Assembly (NCBI RefSeq): GCF_003977595.1
Contig: NZ_RYYR01000003.1
Span: 149,907-213,906, forward strand
From: Lysinibacillus antri
GTDB lineage: Bacteria > Bacillota > Bacilli > Bacillales_A > Planococcaceae
Direction: 5' to 3'
DNA: 64,000 nt
The notes under the pieces were generated by a model, which had not been told where the DNA came from, ran no database searches, and worked only from the letters and a program-made list of their open reading frames with translations. The translations under genes were made by a program, and so were the position numbers. How positions within the stretch are numbered: the stretch's first letter is position 1; each line of letters opens with the position of its first letter. Shown here one piece after another: positions 16,256-25,603 of this stretch.

Positions 16256-18178
16256 CTAGTTATCTCCTAAATACAAATGGATTGTACCATCTTGTTCTAG
16301 GATGTTTTCAGGTTCCGGTAATTGTGCGGTAACAATATTCCCTTCCCCATGCAACTCAATTTTAAATGGATATTGTAATTTCATTATCTCATCTTTTTCG
16401 TATCCGACTAAATTTGGGACACGTTCTGTTAGAGGGTCGCCCCATCGATATTGTTTTTCTAATTGGCCTTCGCGGTTTACGTCTAATCCAATGATTGGTG
16501 CAATGTCTTCAATAATTTGTCCAACAATTGGTGCTGCGATTGTACTACCAAATACTAGAGAGCCCTTTGGATTATCCACCGCCACATAAACAACCACTTC
16601 TGGGTTATTTGCTGGGGCAAATCCGATAAATGAAACGATATAATCGCCATCTTTATATCGACCATTTTCAACTTTTTGAGCGGTACCCGTTTTCCCTCCA
16701 ATGCGAAATCCATCTCGGAAGGCTGCACGCCCTGAACCATTCGCTACTACTGATTCCAACGCTTCTCGAACTTGCTTTGAAGTATCTTCGCTAATAACTG
16801 TTCGTTTTAACTCTGGTTTATTTTCTAATATGATCTTCCCTGATTCAGGGTCATAAACCTTGGATACTACATATGGAGTAAATAACTTCCCACCGTTTAC
16901 TGCTGCAGCTACTGCTTGGACTTGTTGAATAGGTGTAACCGCTATTCCTTGACCAAAAGAGGTTGTAGCATGTTCCACGGGTCCGAACGCTTTTTCAGAG
17001 AAGAGAATTCCTGAAGCCTCCCCAGCGATATTCGAACCAGTTGTTTCCCCAAAGCCAAAGTTTTTAATATATTGTAATAATTTTGTCGGTCCAACACGTT
17101 GACCTAATTCGATAAATCCAGGGTTACAAGAATTTTCAACTACTTGTAAAAAGGTTTCACTACCATGTCCTTCACGTTTCCAACAACGAAGTCTTGCTCC
17201 TTCTACCATCGTATACCCTTTATCATGGAATGTATCCTTCTCTAAGTCGACAACCCCTTCTTCAAGAGCAGCACTTAATGTAATAATTTTAAAGGTTGAT
17301 CCAGGTTCATAGGTCATCCAAACAGGTAAATTCCGATTATAAATAGAAGAATCTACATCCTCAAAGTTAGAAGGGTCATATGTAGGATAAGAAGATAATG
17401 CTAATATTTCCCCAGTATTGACATTCATTGCAATAGCTAAAGCTTGGTCGGCATCGTATTTTTCCATTGCCTGTGTTAATTCTCTCTCTACCACTTGCTG
17501 AACATCTAAATCAATGGTTAGTTCCACGGTTGCACCTTGATCCCCTTCACGCCATTCGTCATCCACGTGAGGTAAAGAATTGCCCTTCGCATCTGTAAAT
17601 AGACGAATTGCCGCACTTTTAGAGGTTAACACTTTATCATATTGGTATTCGATTCCTGCAAGCCCTTGTGTGTCATATCCTGTAAATCCAATGAATCGTG
17701 ATAATAAATTGCCATACGGATAATGACGTACGTAATCAACTCCACTATATAAGCCGTCGATTTTTAAACCTTGAATTTGCACTGCTTGTTCATAGGAAAT
17801 GTTTTTTGCTTCCGGTGCTAATTTTACTAAATAGCTTCGTGAGTTCATCTTTTCAAAAAGCTTTTTCTCATCTAGTTTTAACACTTGAGCGATTTGTTTT
17901 GCGGCAAGTTCGACATTATCATTTTGTGCAGGCATAAAATAGAGAGTTGGAGCTAGTTTATTTGTCACAATGACATTTCCTTTACGATCTGTTATCTCCC
18001 CTCGCTCAGAAGCAAAGGGAATTTCTCTATCCCAATTTTCTTTTGCAAGTTCTGTTAACTTATCATGCTGTATAACCTGTACATAAAATAATCGTAGAAC
18101 AACGGCTATTCCAAAAAGGATAAAACCATAAAGAATTAGTTTTAATCGTTTTTTTGAAATGGTAGATATCCACTTCAT
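16256..18178 (-). CDS. spoVD: SpoVD, sporulation class B penicillin-binding protein
   Basis: Transpeptidase needed for spore cortex synthesis, partner of the SEDS protein SpoVE. It has one N-terminal transmembrane helix (LILYGFILFGIAVVLRLFYV), a dimerisation domain, transpeptidase motifs (EPGSTFKI with SxxK, ENSCN, GGKTGTAQ) and one C-terminal PASTA domain (VPNLVGYEKDEIMKLQYP). About 640 aa. The ATG at 18178 with GAGGTG was chosen; the frame stays open 16 codons further without support. A sigma-E-type promoter precedes it. Confidence 0.93.
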   Translation of the reverse strand: MKWISTISKKRLKLILYGFILFGIAVVLRLFYVQVIQHDKLTELAKENWDREIPFASERGEITDRKGNVIVTNKLAPTLYFMPAQNDNVELAAKQIAQVLKLDEKKLFEKMNSRSYLVKLAPEAKNISYEQAVQIQGLKIDGLYSGVDYVRHYPYGNLLSRFIGFTGYDTQGLAGIEYQYDKVLTSKSAAIRLFTDAKGNSLPHVDDEWREGDQGATVELTIDLDVQQVVERELTQAMEKYDADQALAIAMNVNTGEILALSSYPTYDPSNFEDVDSSIYNRNLPVWMTYEPGSTFKIITLSAALEEGVVDLEKDTFHDKGYTMVEGARLRCWKREGHGSETFLQVVENSCNPGFIELGQRVGPTKLLQYIKNFGFGETTGSNIAGEASGILFSEKAFGPVEHATTSFGQGIAVTPIQQVQAVAAAVNGGKLFTPYVVSKVYDPESGKIILENKPELKRTVISEDTSKQVREALESVVANGSGRAAFRDGFRIGGKTGTAQKVENGRYKDGDYIVSFIGFAPANNPEVVVYVAVDNPKGSLVFGSTIAAPIVGQIIEDIAPIIGLDVNREGQLEKQYRWGDPLTERVPNLVGYEKDEIMKLQYPFKIELHGEGNIVTAQLPEPENILEQDGTIHLYLGDN

Positions 18179-18203
18179 TCGATATTCACACCTCGTTTTT
18201 AAC

Positions 18204-18232
18204 AAAGTATGATTTGAAGTGGACATCTATTC
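18204..18232 (-). promoter_or_regulatory. Sigma-E-type promoter of spoVD
   Basis: Minus strand reads GAATAGA, 14 bases, CATACTTT. These match the sigma-E consensus KMATATT (5 of 7) and CATACAHT (7 of 8) with proper spacing, about 25 bases before the start codon. It fits the mother-cell role of SpoVD. Confidence 0.65.
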
Positions 18233-18242
18233 GAACAGTTGT

Positions 18243-20456
18243 TTAATCTTGTGGCAATATCTCACCTTCTGCACTTGTTTCTTCTAGTGGTTCTGTATAC
18301 ATTTCCTCAGGTGTTTTTAGTTTAACAACAATTGGCGAAGAATCGACGACGATCGTATTAGGTGATACGCTCTGACTTTCTACATACCCCTCTCCAACAG
18401 TTTCAATCGGCAACCCTGACATACTCTTATAGACAAGGACATTTCGAAGGGACCATTTATCAAAAGAAGGTAGTGTAATCACTCCATCTGTCTTTAAAAA
18501 TACTAAACTACCTTTTGTAATTGCTAGATTGTTATCCGGATATTGATCAATGATGGTACCACCTTCACCGATGACAATAGGTGTAAGTCCTTGATTTGTT
18601 AGTTCAACTTGAGCACTTTCTACATTGTGCCCAATATAGTCGCCCATACTTGTCTTTTCAACTTGCGCCACATTTTCTGGATTAATGTTTAAATATTTTA
18701 AGCTATTTTGAACGACTGTATTAAAAATTGCTGCAACAGGTTCTGATCCGCCTTCTGTTACTGCTAACTGCGGCTTTTTCACTGCCACATAAACAATTAA
18801 TTGTGGATCTTCAACAGGAGCTAATCCTAAGAAAGAATACAGATAATTATTTTTGCCTGAAAAATACCCGCCACCCGGTCTAGCAATTTGGGCCGTACCC
18901 GTTTTTCCTCCGACTGTATATCCTTCAAGTGCAAATCGTTTCGCAGTACCAACTTCTGAAGTAATCGTAGAGGCTAACAATTCACGGACTTGTTTAGCCG
19001 TTTCAGCAGAAATTGGTTCACCTTTCATAGTAGGTTCCGTTTGCTTCACCGTTTTTCCATTGGCATCTACAATTTTATTAATTACATATGGTTGCATCAT
19101 CTTCCCGTCATTTGCGATTGCTGTCATTGCTTGAATAAGTTGAATCGGTGTTACTGTAGAGCCTTGTCCAAATGAAGTCGTAACACGGTTAATCGGATAC
19201 GTCGCTAAAAGTGTACCCGTTGCTTCTCCAGGTAAATCAATGCCTGTTTTATCACCAAAACCAAACTTTTGTAAATAGTCAATAAAGGTTTCATCACCAA
19301 TCATTTGCAATAAATAAGCCATTGACGTATTCGCAGATCTTTGGAAACCTTCTAAGTAACTAATTTTCCCCCACCCAACATAGTTATGGTCACGGATTGT
19401 TCTATCTAAAATTGTATAGCTACCCGATTGGAATGTTGCATTTGGATGCCAATTTCCAGTTTCAATTGCTGTAGCCAATGTAAACGTTTTTAAAGTAGAA
19501 CCTGGCTCAATTACATTTTCGATCACTTCATTTAACCAGCCATTTTCAAGTCCAACTCTAGTATCCGGATCAAAGGTCGGTCTTTGTGACATCGCTAAAA
19601 TTTCACCAGTTTTCGGATTTGCTACCACTGCAACAATCGATTCTGGATTATATTGTTCGTATACTTTGGACATCGATTCTTCTAAGAAATTTTGAATCGT
19701 TTTATCCAATGTTAAATAAATATCATCACCATTTTCAGCTGGCTCCACCATCTTCTCACTATTTGGAAGTAAATATCCAAATATATCACTCTCGTATTTT
19801 AAGGTACCATTTTTACCAGACAATTCTTTATTATAAATTGATTCTAACCCCATTTTTCCAATTGTCTGAAATGTACCATCATCTTGATTTTCCTTTTGAG
19901 CAAAGCCAATTAAGTGAGATGCAAATGGTCCATTTGGATAATATCGTTTTGTGTCACTTGCAAATGTTATACCAGAAAGTTTTTCTTTTTTAATTGCTTC
20001 CATCTTGTCATGACTGATACTGCGACCTGCCACACCAAACTCCACTTGATATGGTTGTCTTCCATCGCTTAATTTTTTCGTGAGAATTTTATAGATTTCC
20101 GTTTCTTCCATTGGGATATGCTTAGCTAAAACTTTTGCGGTTTCTGCAGGATCTACCACATGTCTTGGTTCTTTTGAATTTTTTGTTGCTTGAGGATTGA
20201 CTACTGCTATTAACCGATAACTTAACGTATCTTCTGCAATCACATTTCCATTGCGATCTAATATTTTCCCCCGCTCAGCCGTTAATACTGCCTCTTTTCC
20301 ATAAAGGGCGGCTGCTTTTGCCTCTAACTTTTGACCATCCACAACACCTGTTGCTTGAATGTAAAAAATCCTAATTAATAATGCAAAAAAGAGCCCTCCA
20401 TATAGTAATAACATTAGAAAGGCTCCCCATTGGAATCGAAATTTCTTTTTTTTCAT
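18243..20456 (-). CDS. pbpB: PBP2B, essential septal transpeptidase
   Basis: Class B penicillin-binding protein that crosslinks septal peptidoglycan, the FtsI counterpart. It has a basic N-terminus (MKKKKFRFQWG), one membrane helix, the dimerisation region with RGKILDRNGNVIAED, active-site EPGSTLKTF (SxxK), SANTS (SxN) and GGKTGTAQIA, then two PASTA repeats at about residues 600-720. 737 aa. Its ATG overlaps the ftsL stop as ATGA. SpoVD next door is a paralogue. Confidence 0.96.
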   Translation of the reverse strand: MKKKKFRFQWGAFLMLLLYGGLFFALLIRIFYIQATGVVDGQKLEAKAAALYGKEAVLTAERGKILDRNGNVIAEDTLSYRLIAVVNPQATKNSKEPRHVVDPAETAKVLAKHIPMEETEIYKILTKKLSDGRQPYQVEFGVAGRSISHDKMEAIKKEKLSGITFASDTKRYYPNGPFASHLIGFAQKENQDDGTFQTIGKMGLESIYNKELSGKNGTLKYESDIFGYLLPNSEKMVEPAENGDDIYLTLDKTIQNFLEESMSKVYEQYNPESIVAVVANPKTGEILAMSQRPTFDPDTRVGLENGWLNEVIENVIEPGSTLKTFTLATAIETGNWHPNATFQSGSYTILDRTIRDHNYVGWGKISYLEGFQRSANTSMAYLLQMIGDETFIDYLQKFGFGDKTGIDLPGEATGTLLATYPINRVTTSFGQGSTVTPIQLIQAMTAIANDGKMMQPYVINKIVDANGKTVKQTEPTMKGEPISAETAKQVRELLASTITSEVGTAKRFALEGYTVGGKTGTAQIARPGGGYFSGKNNYLYSFLGLAPVEDPQLIVYVAVKKPQLAVTEGGSEPVAAIFNTVVQNSLKYLNINPENVAQVEKTSMGDYIGHNVESAQVELTNQGLTPIVIGEGGTIIDQYPDNNLAITKGSLVFLKTDGVITLPSFDKWSLRNVLVYKSMSGLPIETVGEGYVESQSVSPNTIVVDSSPIVVKLKTPEEMYTEPLEETSAEGEILPQD

Positions 20457-20824
20457 TCTCCCGGCACTACCTTTACATTTTTCTCGTTAAGAGTCAAACC
20501 GAGTGCTTTTGCTTTTTCCCATATTCTTTCATACGTTGATAACTCACTCACTTGAACTTTTAAATCCACATTTTGTTTTTGAATCTCTGAAATTTCAGTT
20601 TCAATTTTTTGTATTTCGTACGTTGTTTGTTGGATTGTACTTTGTTTGTGTAGGATGGATACTGCTACTAGAGCAACAACTATGACAAATGCGATATATA
20701 AAAGTCTTTCTTTTAGTGTGATTATTTTATTAGGTTTATTATTTTTTTGTTTTTTTGAAGGTGGTGTTTGTGGTGGAGCGACAGGTTGTTGGATATATGA
20801 TTGTTGCCTAACACGAACTGCCAT
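20453..20824 (-). CDS. ftsL: FtsL division protein
   Basis: A small bitopic divisome protein: basic cytoplasmic tail (SKKQKNNKPNK), one transmembrane helix (LLYIAFVIVVALVAVSIL) and an outer leucine-zipper-like coiled coil (IQKIETEISEIQKQNVDL). 123 aa. It begins directly after the rsmH stop (TAAATG) and overlaps pbpB, the typical arrangement. Confidence 0.93.
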   Translation of the reverse strand: MAVRVRQQSYIQQPVAPPQTPPSKKQKNNKPNKIITLKERLLYIAFVIVVALVAVSILHKQSTIQQTTYEIQKIETEISEIQKQNVDLKVQVSELSTYERIWEKAKALGLTLNEKNVKVVPGE

Positions 20825-21775
20825 TTACCCACGTCCTTTTTCATTTATTTTCTCTGCAATTCTAAGTTTTGCTGATCTAGAACGATTATTTTCCTCAAGT
20901 TCTTCTTCTGATGGAAGTATTGGCTTTCTCGTTATAAGTTTTAGGGTCGGCTTAAATTCTTCTGGAATCACTGGTAAACCTGGTGGTAGATCCGGAAGCG
21001 AAGAAGCTTCTTTAAAAATTGTTTTTGTCAAACGGTCTTCTAATGAATGGAATGTGATAACACTTATTCTTCCCCCGACCTTTAACATCTCGATTGCATC
21101 AACTAATGAATCCTCAGCAGCACCGAGTTCATCATTTACTGCAATTCGAATGGCTTGGAACACTCTTTTCGCTGGATGGCCGCCTTTTCTACGTGCAGCA
21201 GCTGGTATGCCTTCTTTAATTAATTCTACTAGTTGTCCTGTAGTCTCAATTGGGGCATGTTTTCTTGCTTCTTCAATTTTACGAGCAATCTGTTTAGAGA
21301 ACTTTTCTTCTCCATAACGGAAAAATATTCGCACTAAATCTTCATATGCCCATTCGTTCACTACATGAAAAGCAGTTAAATTCGCTGTTTGATCCATGCG
21401 CATATCAAGGGGTGCATCATGATGATAACTAAATCCACGCTCTGGTGTGTCGAGTTGAGGCGAAGAAACACCTAGGTCATAAAGAATACCATCTATTTGA
21501 TTAATATTTATTTGCTGTAATTGTTGTTTTATATAACGGAAGTTTGTATGTACAAATGTTACTCGGTCTAGGTATTTTTCTAGGCGAATTTTCGCATTGT
21601 TTATCGCTATCATATCTTGATCGAAACAAATCAATCGTCCTTCTGGTGATAATTGTGAAACTAAATACTCACTATGGCCAGCGCCACCTAAAGTACAGTC
21701 TACGTAAATCCCATTTGGATTGATGTTCAAGCCATCAACGGTTTCTTTTAATAACACGGTTGTATGATCGAACAT
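20825..21775 (-). CDS. rsmH: RsmH (MraW), 16S rRNA C1402 N4-methyltransferase
   Basis: SAM-dependent methyltransferase for 16S rRNA cytidine 1402. Class I motif [37 protein letters not shown], and [14 protein letters not shown] are all present. 316 aa, normal. It is the second gene after mraZ. Confidence 0.97.
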   Translation of the reverse strand: MFDHTTVLLKETVDGLNINPNGIYVDCTLGGAGHSEYLVSQLSPEGRLICFDQDMIAINNAKIRLEKYLDRVTFVHTNFRYIKQQLQQININQIDGILYDLGVSSPQLDTPERGFSYHHDAPLDMRMDQTANLTAFHVVNEWAYEDLVRIFFRYGEEKFSKQIARKIEEARKHAPIETTGQLVELIKEGIPAAARRKGGHPAKRVFQAIRIAVNDELGAAEDSLVDAIEMLKVGGRISVITFHSLEDRLTKTIFKEASSLPDLPPGLPVIPEEFKPTLKLITRKPILPSEEELEENNRSRSAKLRIAEKINEKGRG

Positions 21776-21801
21776 AAACCATTCTCCTTCTTGTGCTTTT
21801 T

Positions 21802-22227
21802 CTAGAAGTCAAAGCCAATTAAATTTTCTGCAATATCATTGAAAGATTCTTCTGCTTCATTGAAATAAGATTCCCAAGCGTCTTTAGCCCAAATTTCAAT
21901 TTTACTTGAAACCCCTATCACAACGCATTCTTTTTCAAGTTTTGCGTATGTAGACAAAGGAGTTGGAATGTTGATTCGACCTTGTTTGTCCAATTCAACT
22001 TCTGTTGCCCCTGAAAAGAAGAACCGCGCAAAAGCACGAGCATCCTTTTTTGTCATAGGCAATTCTTTCAATTTTTCTTCGAGTTTTCGCCACTCGTCCA
22101 TAGGATATCCAAAAAGACAGTTATCAAGTCCGCGAGTAATGACAAAAGTATGACCTAATGCATCACGGAACTTTGAAGGAATAATGAGACGTCCTTTTGC
22201 ATCAACGGAATGTTGAAATTCCCCCAT
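21802..22227 (-). CDS. mraZ: MraZ transcriptional regulator
   Basis: AbrB-fold DNA-binding protein with two MraZ domains ([17 protein letters not shown] near residue 10; [17 protein letters not shown] near residue 80) that acts on its own operon. The ATG at 22227 gives [14 protein letters not shown]; a GTG five codons earlier has no ribosome site. Four GTGG boxes lie just upstream. Confidence 0.95.
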   Translation of the reverse strand: MGEFQHSVDAKGRLIIPSKFRDALGHTFVITRGLDNCLFGYPMDEWRKLEEKLKELPMTKKDARAFARFFFSGATEVELDKQGRINIPTPLSTYAKLEKECVVIGVSSKIEIWAKDAWESYFNEAEESFNDIAENLIGFDF

Positions 22228-22242
22228 GAACACGCTACTCAC

Positions 22243-22287
22243 CCCACTTTAGTAAATAATGTACCACATTCCCCCACTTTCCTCCAC
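22243..22287 (-). promoter_or_regulatory. MraZ-binding GTGG boxes
   Basis: On the minus strand GTGGA, GTGGG and GTGGT begin exactly 10 bases apart (complement at 22283-22287, 22273-22277, 22263-22267), and a fourth GTGGG lies 20 bases further at 22243-22247, all on one helical face. MraZ proteins bind short repeats with this phasing, so this is the likely operator of the mra-dcw operon. Confidence 0.75.
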
Positions 22288-22369
22288 AGTTTTAAAGACT
22301 TTGTAACCCAATTTTTATAATTTGAGAAAATAGTACTTTATATGTAAATAACAGGTAAGTTATTAGGCA

Positions 22370-22401
22370 TAAAAAAAAGAGCTATCCCTTAGAGATAACT
22401 C
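22370..22401 (-). terminator. Terminator of bshC
   Basis: Minus-strand stem GAGTTATCTC / GGGATAGCTC with a TAA loop, then eight T, about 20 bases after the bshC stop. It insulates the mra operon from upstream transcription. Confidence 0.85.
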
Positions 22402-22420
22402 GAAAAATCGCGAAAGAACG

Positions 22421-24037
22421 TTACAAACGAACTACATAATGGATATTTGCAATTTTCATTGGTAATGCACATAAATCCTCAATTAATGATGGACCATATA
22501 AATTTAAATATTGGAAAGGATTATACACTCGTTCTTGAAGCGTTCCATTTGGATAAAGTTCCGCGCTGATTGTATTAAACTGACGAATTGTCTTGTCATG
22601 TTTAATCCGTACTTGTTGTTCGATTTTACTACTTAAGTAATCCAGCTGCTTTTTATGATAGCCCTTATTCTTTTCAACGATTGACTTTAAGTTTAGTTGT
22701 TGGGCATCTAGGTGTGTCATTAATTCTGCATATTGCTGTTGTAGCGAATCGTGAATCGCCTCGATCTGGTTTTTTGCTTCCACATCTTGAACACTGTTAA
22801 TAAATTGCTCTTTTTGTTCTGTTGCGCCACCTTCAATAACCTGTAACATAGACAACTGGAAATCAGCTAGTAATTGGTCTACTTTTCTTGTCATAAGGGA
22901 AATATTAAGTCTTGGTGCTAAAATCGGCATCTGTAAATTTAGAGCGGAAAATGCATTTTTTAACGTTGCCCAATATGCTAACTCTCCTGGACCACCGACA
23001 AAAGCTAAAACAGGGATCGTCATTTCTTGCATTAACGGTCTTGTTACTACATTGTTACTTAATTGTTCTGGATTTGTTAAAGCAATATCTAGAAGATGCT
23101 CCTTCGTGAATTTATGTAATCCAGAGGCATCTTGGAAATCACCATTTTTTCTCTCCAATAAAAATCGTTCGCCATCTTTCACATAGAATAAATTTGCATT
23201 TCCCACTACCGCATTAATGGGTGTCCCATAGCCAGCTTGATCGAAAGCTTTTTCCTGTGCTACTACTTCCATTGCAATTTGTTCATTATGGTTGATGATC
23301 TTTTCAAAAAATGAAGATTCGTATTTACGAAAAGGGGCATAAGCTGCATCAATCATTAACAATCCTTCTGTTTGGAATAATCCATTCATTGTATGTGCAA
23401 AGAATTGTGTAAATGTTTCACTTTGCTCCACCATTCGTAAAACAAAATGATATAAATCGTTTGTATATTCCGTTTCACCATAGTCTTTAAAAACGGCGTC
23501 AATAAATTGTACTAATTGTTCTTTTTGTAAAGGCGTTTTGGATGCCATTAATTTTTTATGTGAACGTTCGCCATATACTCTTTTTTTAGGCATACTATCC
23601 ACAATCGTATACGTATGATTGATTTCTTCTATATCATGATCTTCTCCCGCGATCCAAAAAAGCGGAACGATCTTTTCACCTAATTTTTCACTTTGCTCTT
23701 TTGCTAACAATATGACCGAGATTGCTTTATGAACTGAATATAATGGACCAGTTAAAACACCTGCTTGTTGCCCACCTACAACGGCTACAGCACCGTTCTC
23801 TAACTGATGGATATGCTCTTCTTGTTTTTTTGAAAGTCCAAATTGTTGCATAAATGTACGAATAATATTCCCTAATTGTTGAGAATCGTAAAACTGTTCT
23901 TTTAAATAATTATACCTAAGAACAAAAGCGTCATCGTTATATTCATATTGATAAAATGGTTTTACTTTTTCACTATGTGACCAATAATCAAATAGCAATT
24001 GATTGCTAACTGGTAATTCAACCTGTTCCAGCTTCAT
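22421..24037 (-). CDS. bshC: BshC, bacillithiol synthase
   Basis: Last step of bacillithiol synthesis, joining cysteine to glucosaminyl-malate. 538 aa with the family core ENGAVAVVGGQQAGVLTGP, PLFWIAGEDHDIEEINH and PVLAFVGGPGELAYW. Central coiled coil at about residues 395-465. Located just upstream of mraZ, as yllA is in B. subtilis. Confidence 0.95.
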   Translation of the reverse strand: MKLEQVELPVSNQLLFDYWSHSEKVKPFYQYEYNDDAFVLRYNYLKEQFYDSQQLGNIIRTFMQQFGLSKKQEEHIHQLENGAVAVVGGQQAGVLTGPLYSVHKAISVILLAKEQSEKLGEKIVPLFWIAGEDHDIEEINHTYTIVDSMPKKRVYGERSHKKLMASKTPLQKEQLVQFIDAVFKDYGETEYTNDLYHFVLRMVEQSETFTQFFAHTMNGLFQTEGLLMIDAAYAPFRKYESSFFEKIINHNEQIAMEVVAQEKAFDQAGYGTPINAVVGNANLFYVKDGERFLLERKNGDFQDASGLHKFTKEHLLDIALTNPEQLSNNVVTRPLMQEMTIPVLAFVGGPGELAYWATLKNAFSALNLQMPILAPRLNISLMTRKVDQLLADFQLSMLQVIEGGATEQKEQFINSVQDVEAKNQIEAIHDSLQQQYAELMTHLDAQQLNLKSIVEKNKGYHKKQLDYLSSKIEQQVRIKHDKTIRQFNTISAELYPNGTLQERVYNPFQYLNLYGPSLIEDLCALPMKIANIHYVVRL

Positions 24038-24176
24038 AAAAAAACTCCTCTACTAATCAATTACACCTTCGTAATTGCGTCCAGAATCGGACTCATGTTC
24101 TATTTAAAATATGTGTTATTTTTTTAACTCTACTTATTGTAAACGTTCAATCCTTCACTTCAAAAGAAAATGCTTA

Positions 24177-24569
24177 TTAATTGCCAATGTAAGCCATTAT
24201 ACTTTGAACTAAACCTATAATCCAAATGATCATATAGCAAAAAGTTAACAGTATAAAATATAATCGCCAAACCTTTTTAAATAACGGCAATACTTCAATT
24301 TCTTTTTTCGTTCGCCAATCTATGTATGTAAAAATAATTGCAATTAAAATCGCAATGATGAAAACAAAAACACTAAAATTCTTTCCCCATAAACTCGACA
24401 TTGACAAAGGAACAGAAAAAAATAATACAAGGGTTGTCACATCTGCAGCAAATCCAAATGCTTTCGAATTTTTCATCTTTCTCTTTCGAAAAATAATATA
24501 TGTCATGAAAAAAAGAATAATAGGAAATAATATTATTGTACTAACAATGTATTGTAAAAGTAATTTCAC
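24177..24569 (-). CDS. DUF3397 membrane protein
   Basis: 130 aa with four predicted membrane helices (about residues 4-27, 45-62, 66-84, 100-125). It matches the small DUF3397 family found between panE and bshC in Bacillales. Its ATG overlaps the panE stop (ATGA), so the two are translated together. The function is unknown. Confidence 0.8.
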   Translation of the reverse strand: MKLLLQYIVSTIILFPIILFFMTYIIFRKRKMKNSKAFGFAADVTTLVLFFSVPLSMSSLWGKNFSVFVFIIAILIAIIFTYIDWRTKKEIEVLPLFKKVWRLYFILLTFCYMIIWIIGLVQSIMAYIGN

Positions 24570-25468
24570 ATTTTCTCACCACTCTCTTCTAACGCTAATA
24601 GTAAATGATAGAATGTTGTTAAGATCGGTACGTTTTTTCCCAATCGCGCTGCCTTTCTTATTACCGCCCCTACAATCGTTTCCACTTCTGTCGGACGATT
24701 TTGTAATCGATCACTCAACATGGAAGAAGTATTCATAGCCGTTTTACGACATAGATTTTTAACGTCCTCTAGTTTAAAACGTGATTTTTCTTCTGGAAAT
24801 GCTTCCATCAATTCATCATATAAACTGATTAATAGTTGTTCTGAATGAGGGTTTTTTACTAATTCTCCATTTTTCACATTTAAAATGGCCGTTAAAGGGT
24901 TAATAAAACAATTTAACAACGCTTTTTCAAATAGCATTTTTTCTGCATTTTCTTCTAATCTAAATTGAAAGTTTTCCAATTGACGTTGCAATATCGAATC
25001 CATCACTAGGTGATCGCCTCTACCAAGAGCTAGCTTAACAATTCCTTGACCTCGATGAACGACTGTATACGCATTTGTCCTTTCTGCTCCGAATTGACAA
25101 GACCCAAATACAATTGTTTTTTGGGGTAGTTTCAATGCCTCTTCATAATGCGCTAATCCATTTTGTAGAAAAAGCAATGAAATGTTAGCAGACAATGTTT
25201 CGAACCTTTTGTACAAATCATGAAGTTGCCCATATTTAACTGCAACAATGACTAATGTATTTTCCTCTATAGCTAAGAGATCTGTCCTAATTTTGATTTG
25301 TACTTTATATAAGGAGCCGTCCAAATTAATACGAACTAAACCTTGCTCTTGAAGTTGTTGTGCTTGTTCTTTTCTTTTTACGTATAGCGATACATCCTGA
25401 CAACTTTGTGATAAAAAACTTGCAACTAACATTCCGACCGAGCCTGCTCCGACAACTACTATTTTCAT
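24566..25468 (-). CDS. panE: 2-dehydropantoate 2-reductase
   Basis: NADPH-dependent ketopantoate reductase of pantothenate and CoA synthesis. It begins with the dinucleotide motif MKIVVVGAGSVGMLVASF and contains LFLQNGLAHYEE and ALLNCFINPLTAILNVKNGEL. About 300 aa. The ATG at 25468 has GAAGGTG 7 bases upstream; earlier in-frame codons add a basic tail before the Rossmann fold. This is the position of ylbQ in B. subtilis. Confidence 0.88.
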   Translation of the reverse strand: MKIVVVGAGSVGMLVASFLSQSCQDVSLYVKRKEQAQQLQEQGLVRINLDGSLYKVQIKIRTDLLAIEENTLVIVAVKYGQLHDLYKRFETLSANISLLFLQNGLAHYEEALKLPQKTIVFGSCQFGAERTNAYTVVHRGQGIVKLALGRGDHLVMDSILQRQLENFQFRLEENAEKMLFEKALLNCFINPLTAILNVKNGELVKNPHSEQLLISLYDELMEAFPEEKSRFKLEDVKNLCRKTAMNTSSMLSDRLQNRPTEVETIVGAVIRKAARLGKNVPILTTFYHLLLALEESGEKM

Positions 25469-25603
25469 TTGTACACCTTCTTTGATCATGAATAATCGCG
25501 GTTTCTTTAAATTTATTCGCACTTATTCCAAAATACTCTCATTAAACATTAATCGCAAAGTAAAGGTCTACCAAAAGAGGCAGACCTTGTCTAATTTATT
25601 TTA

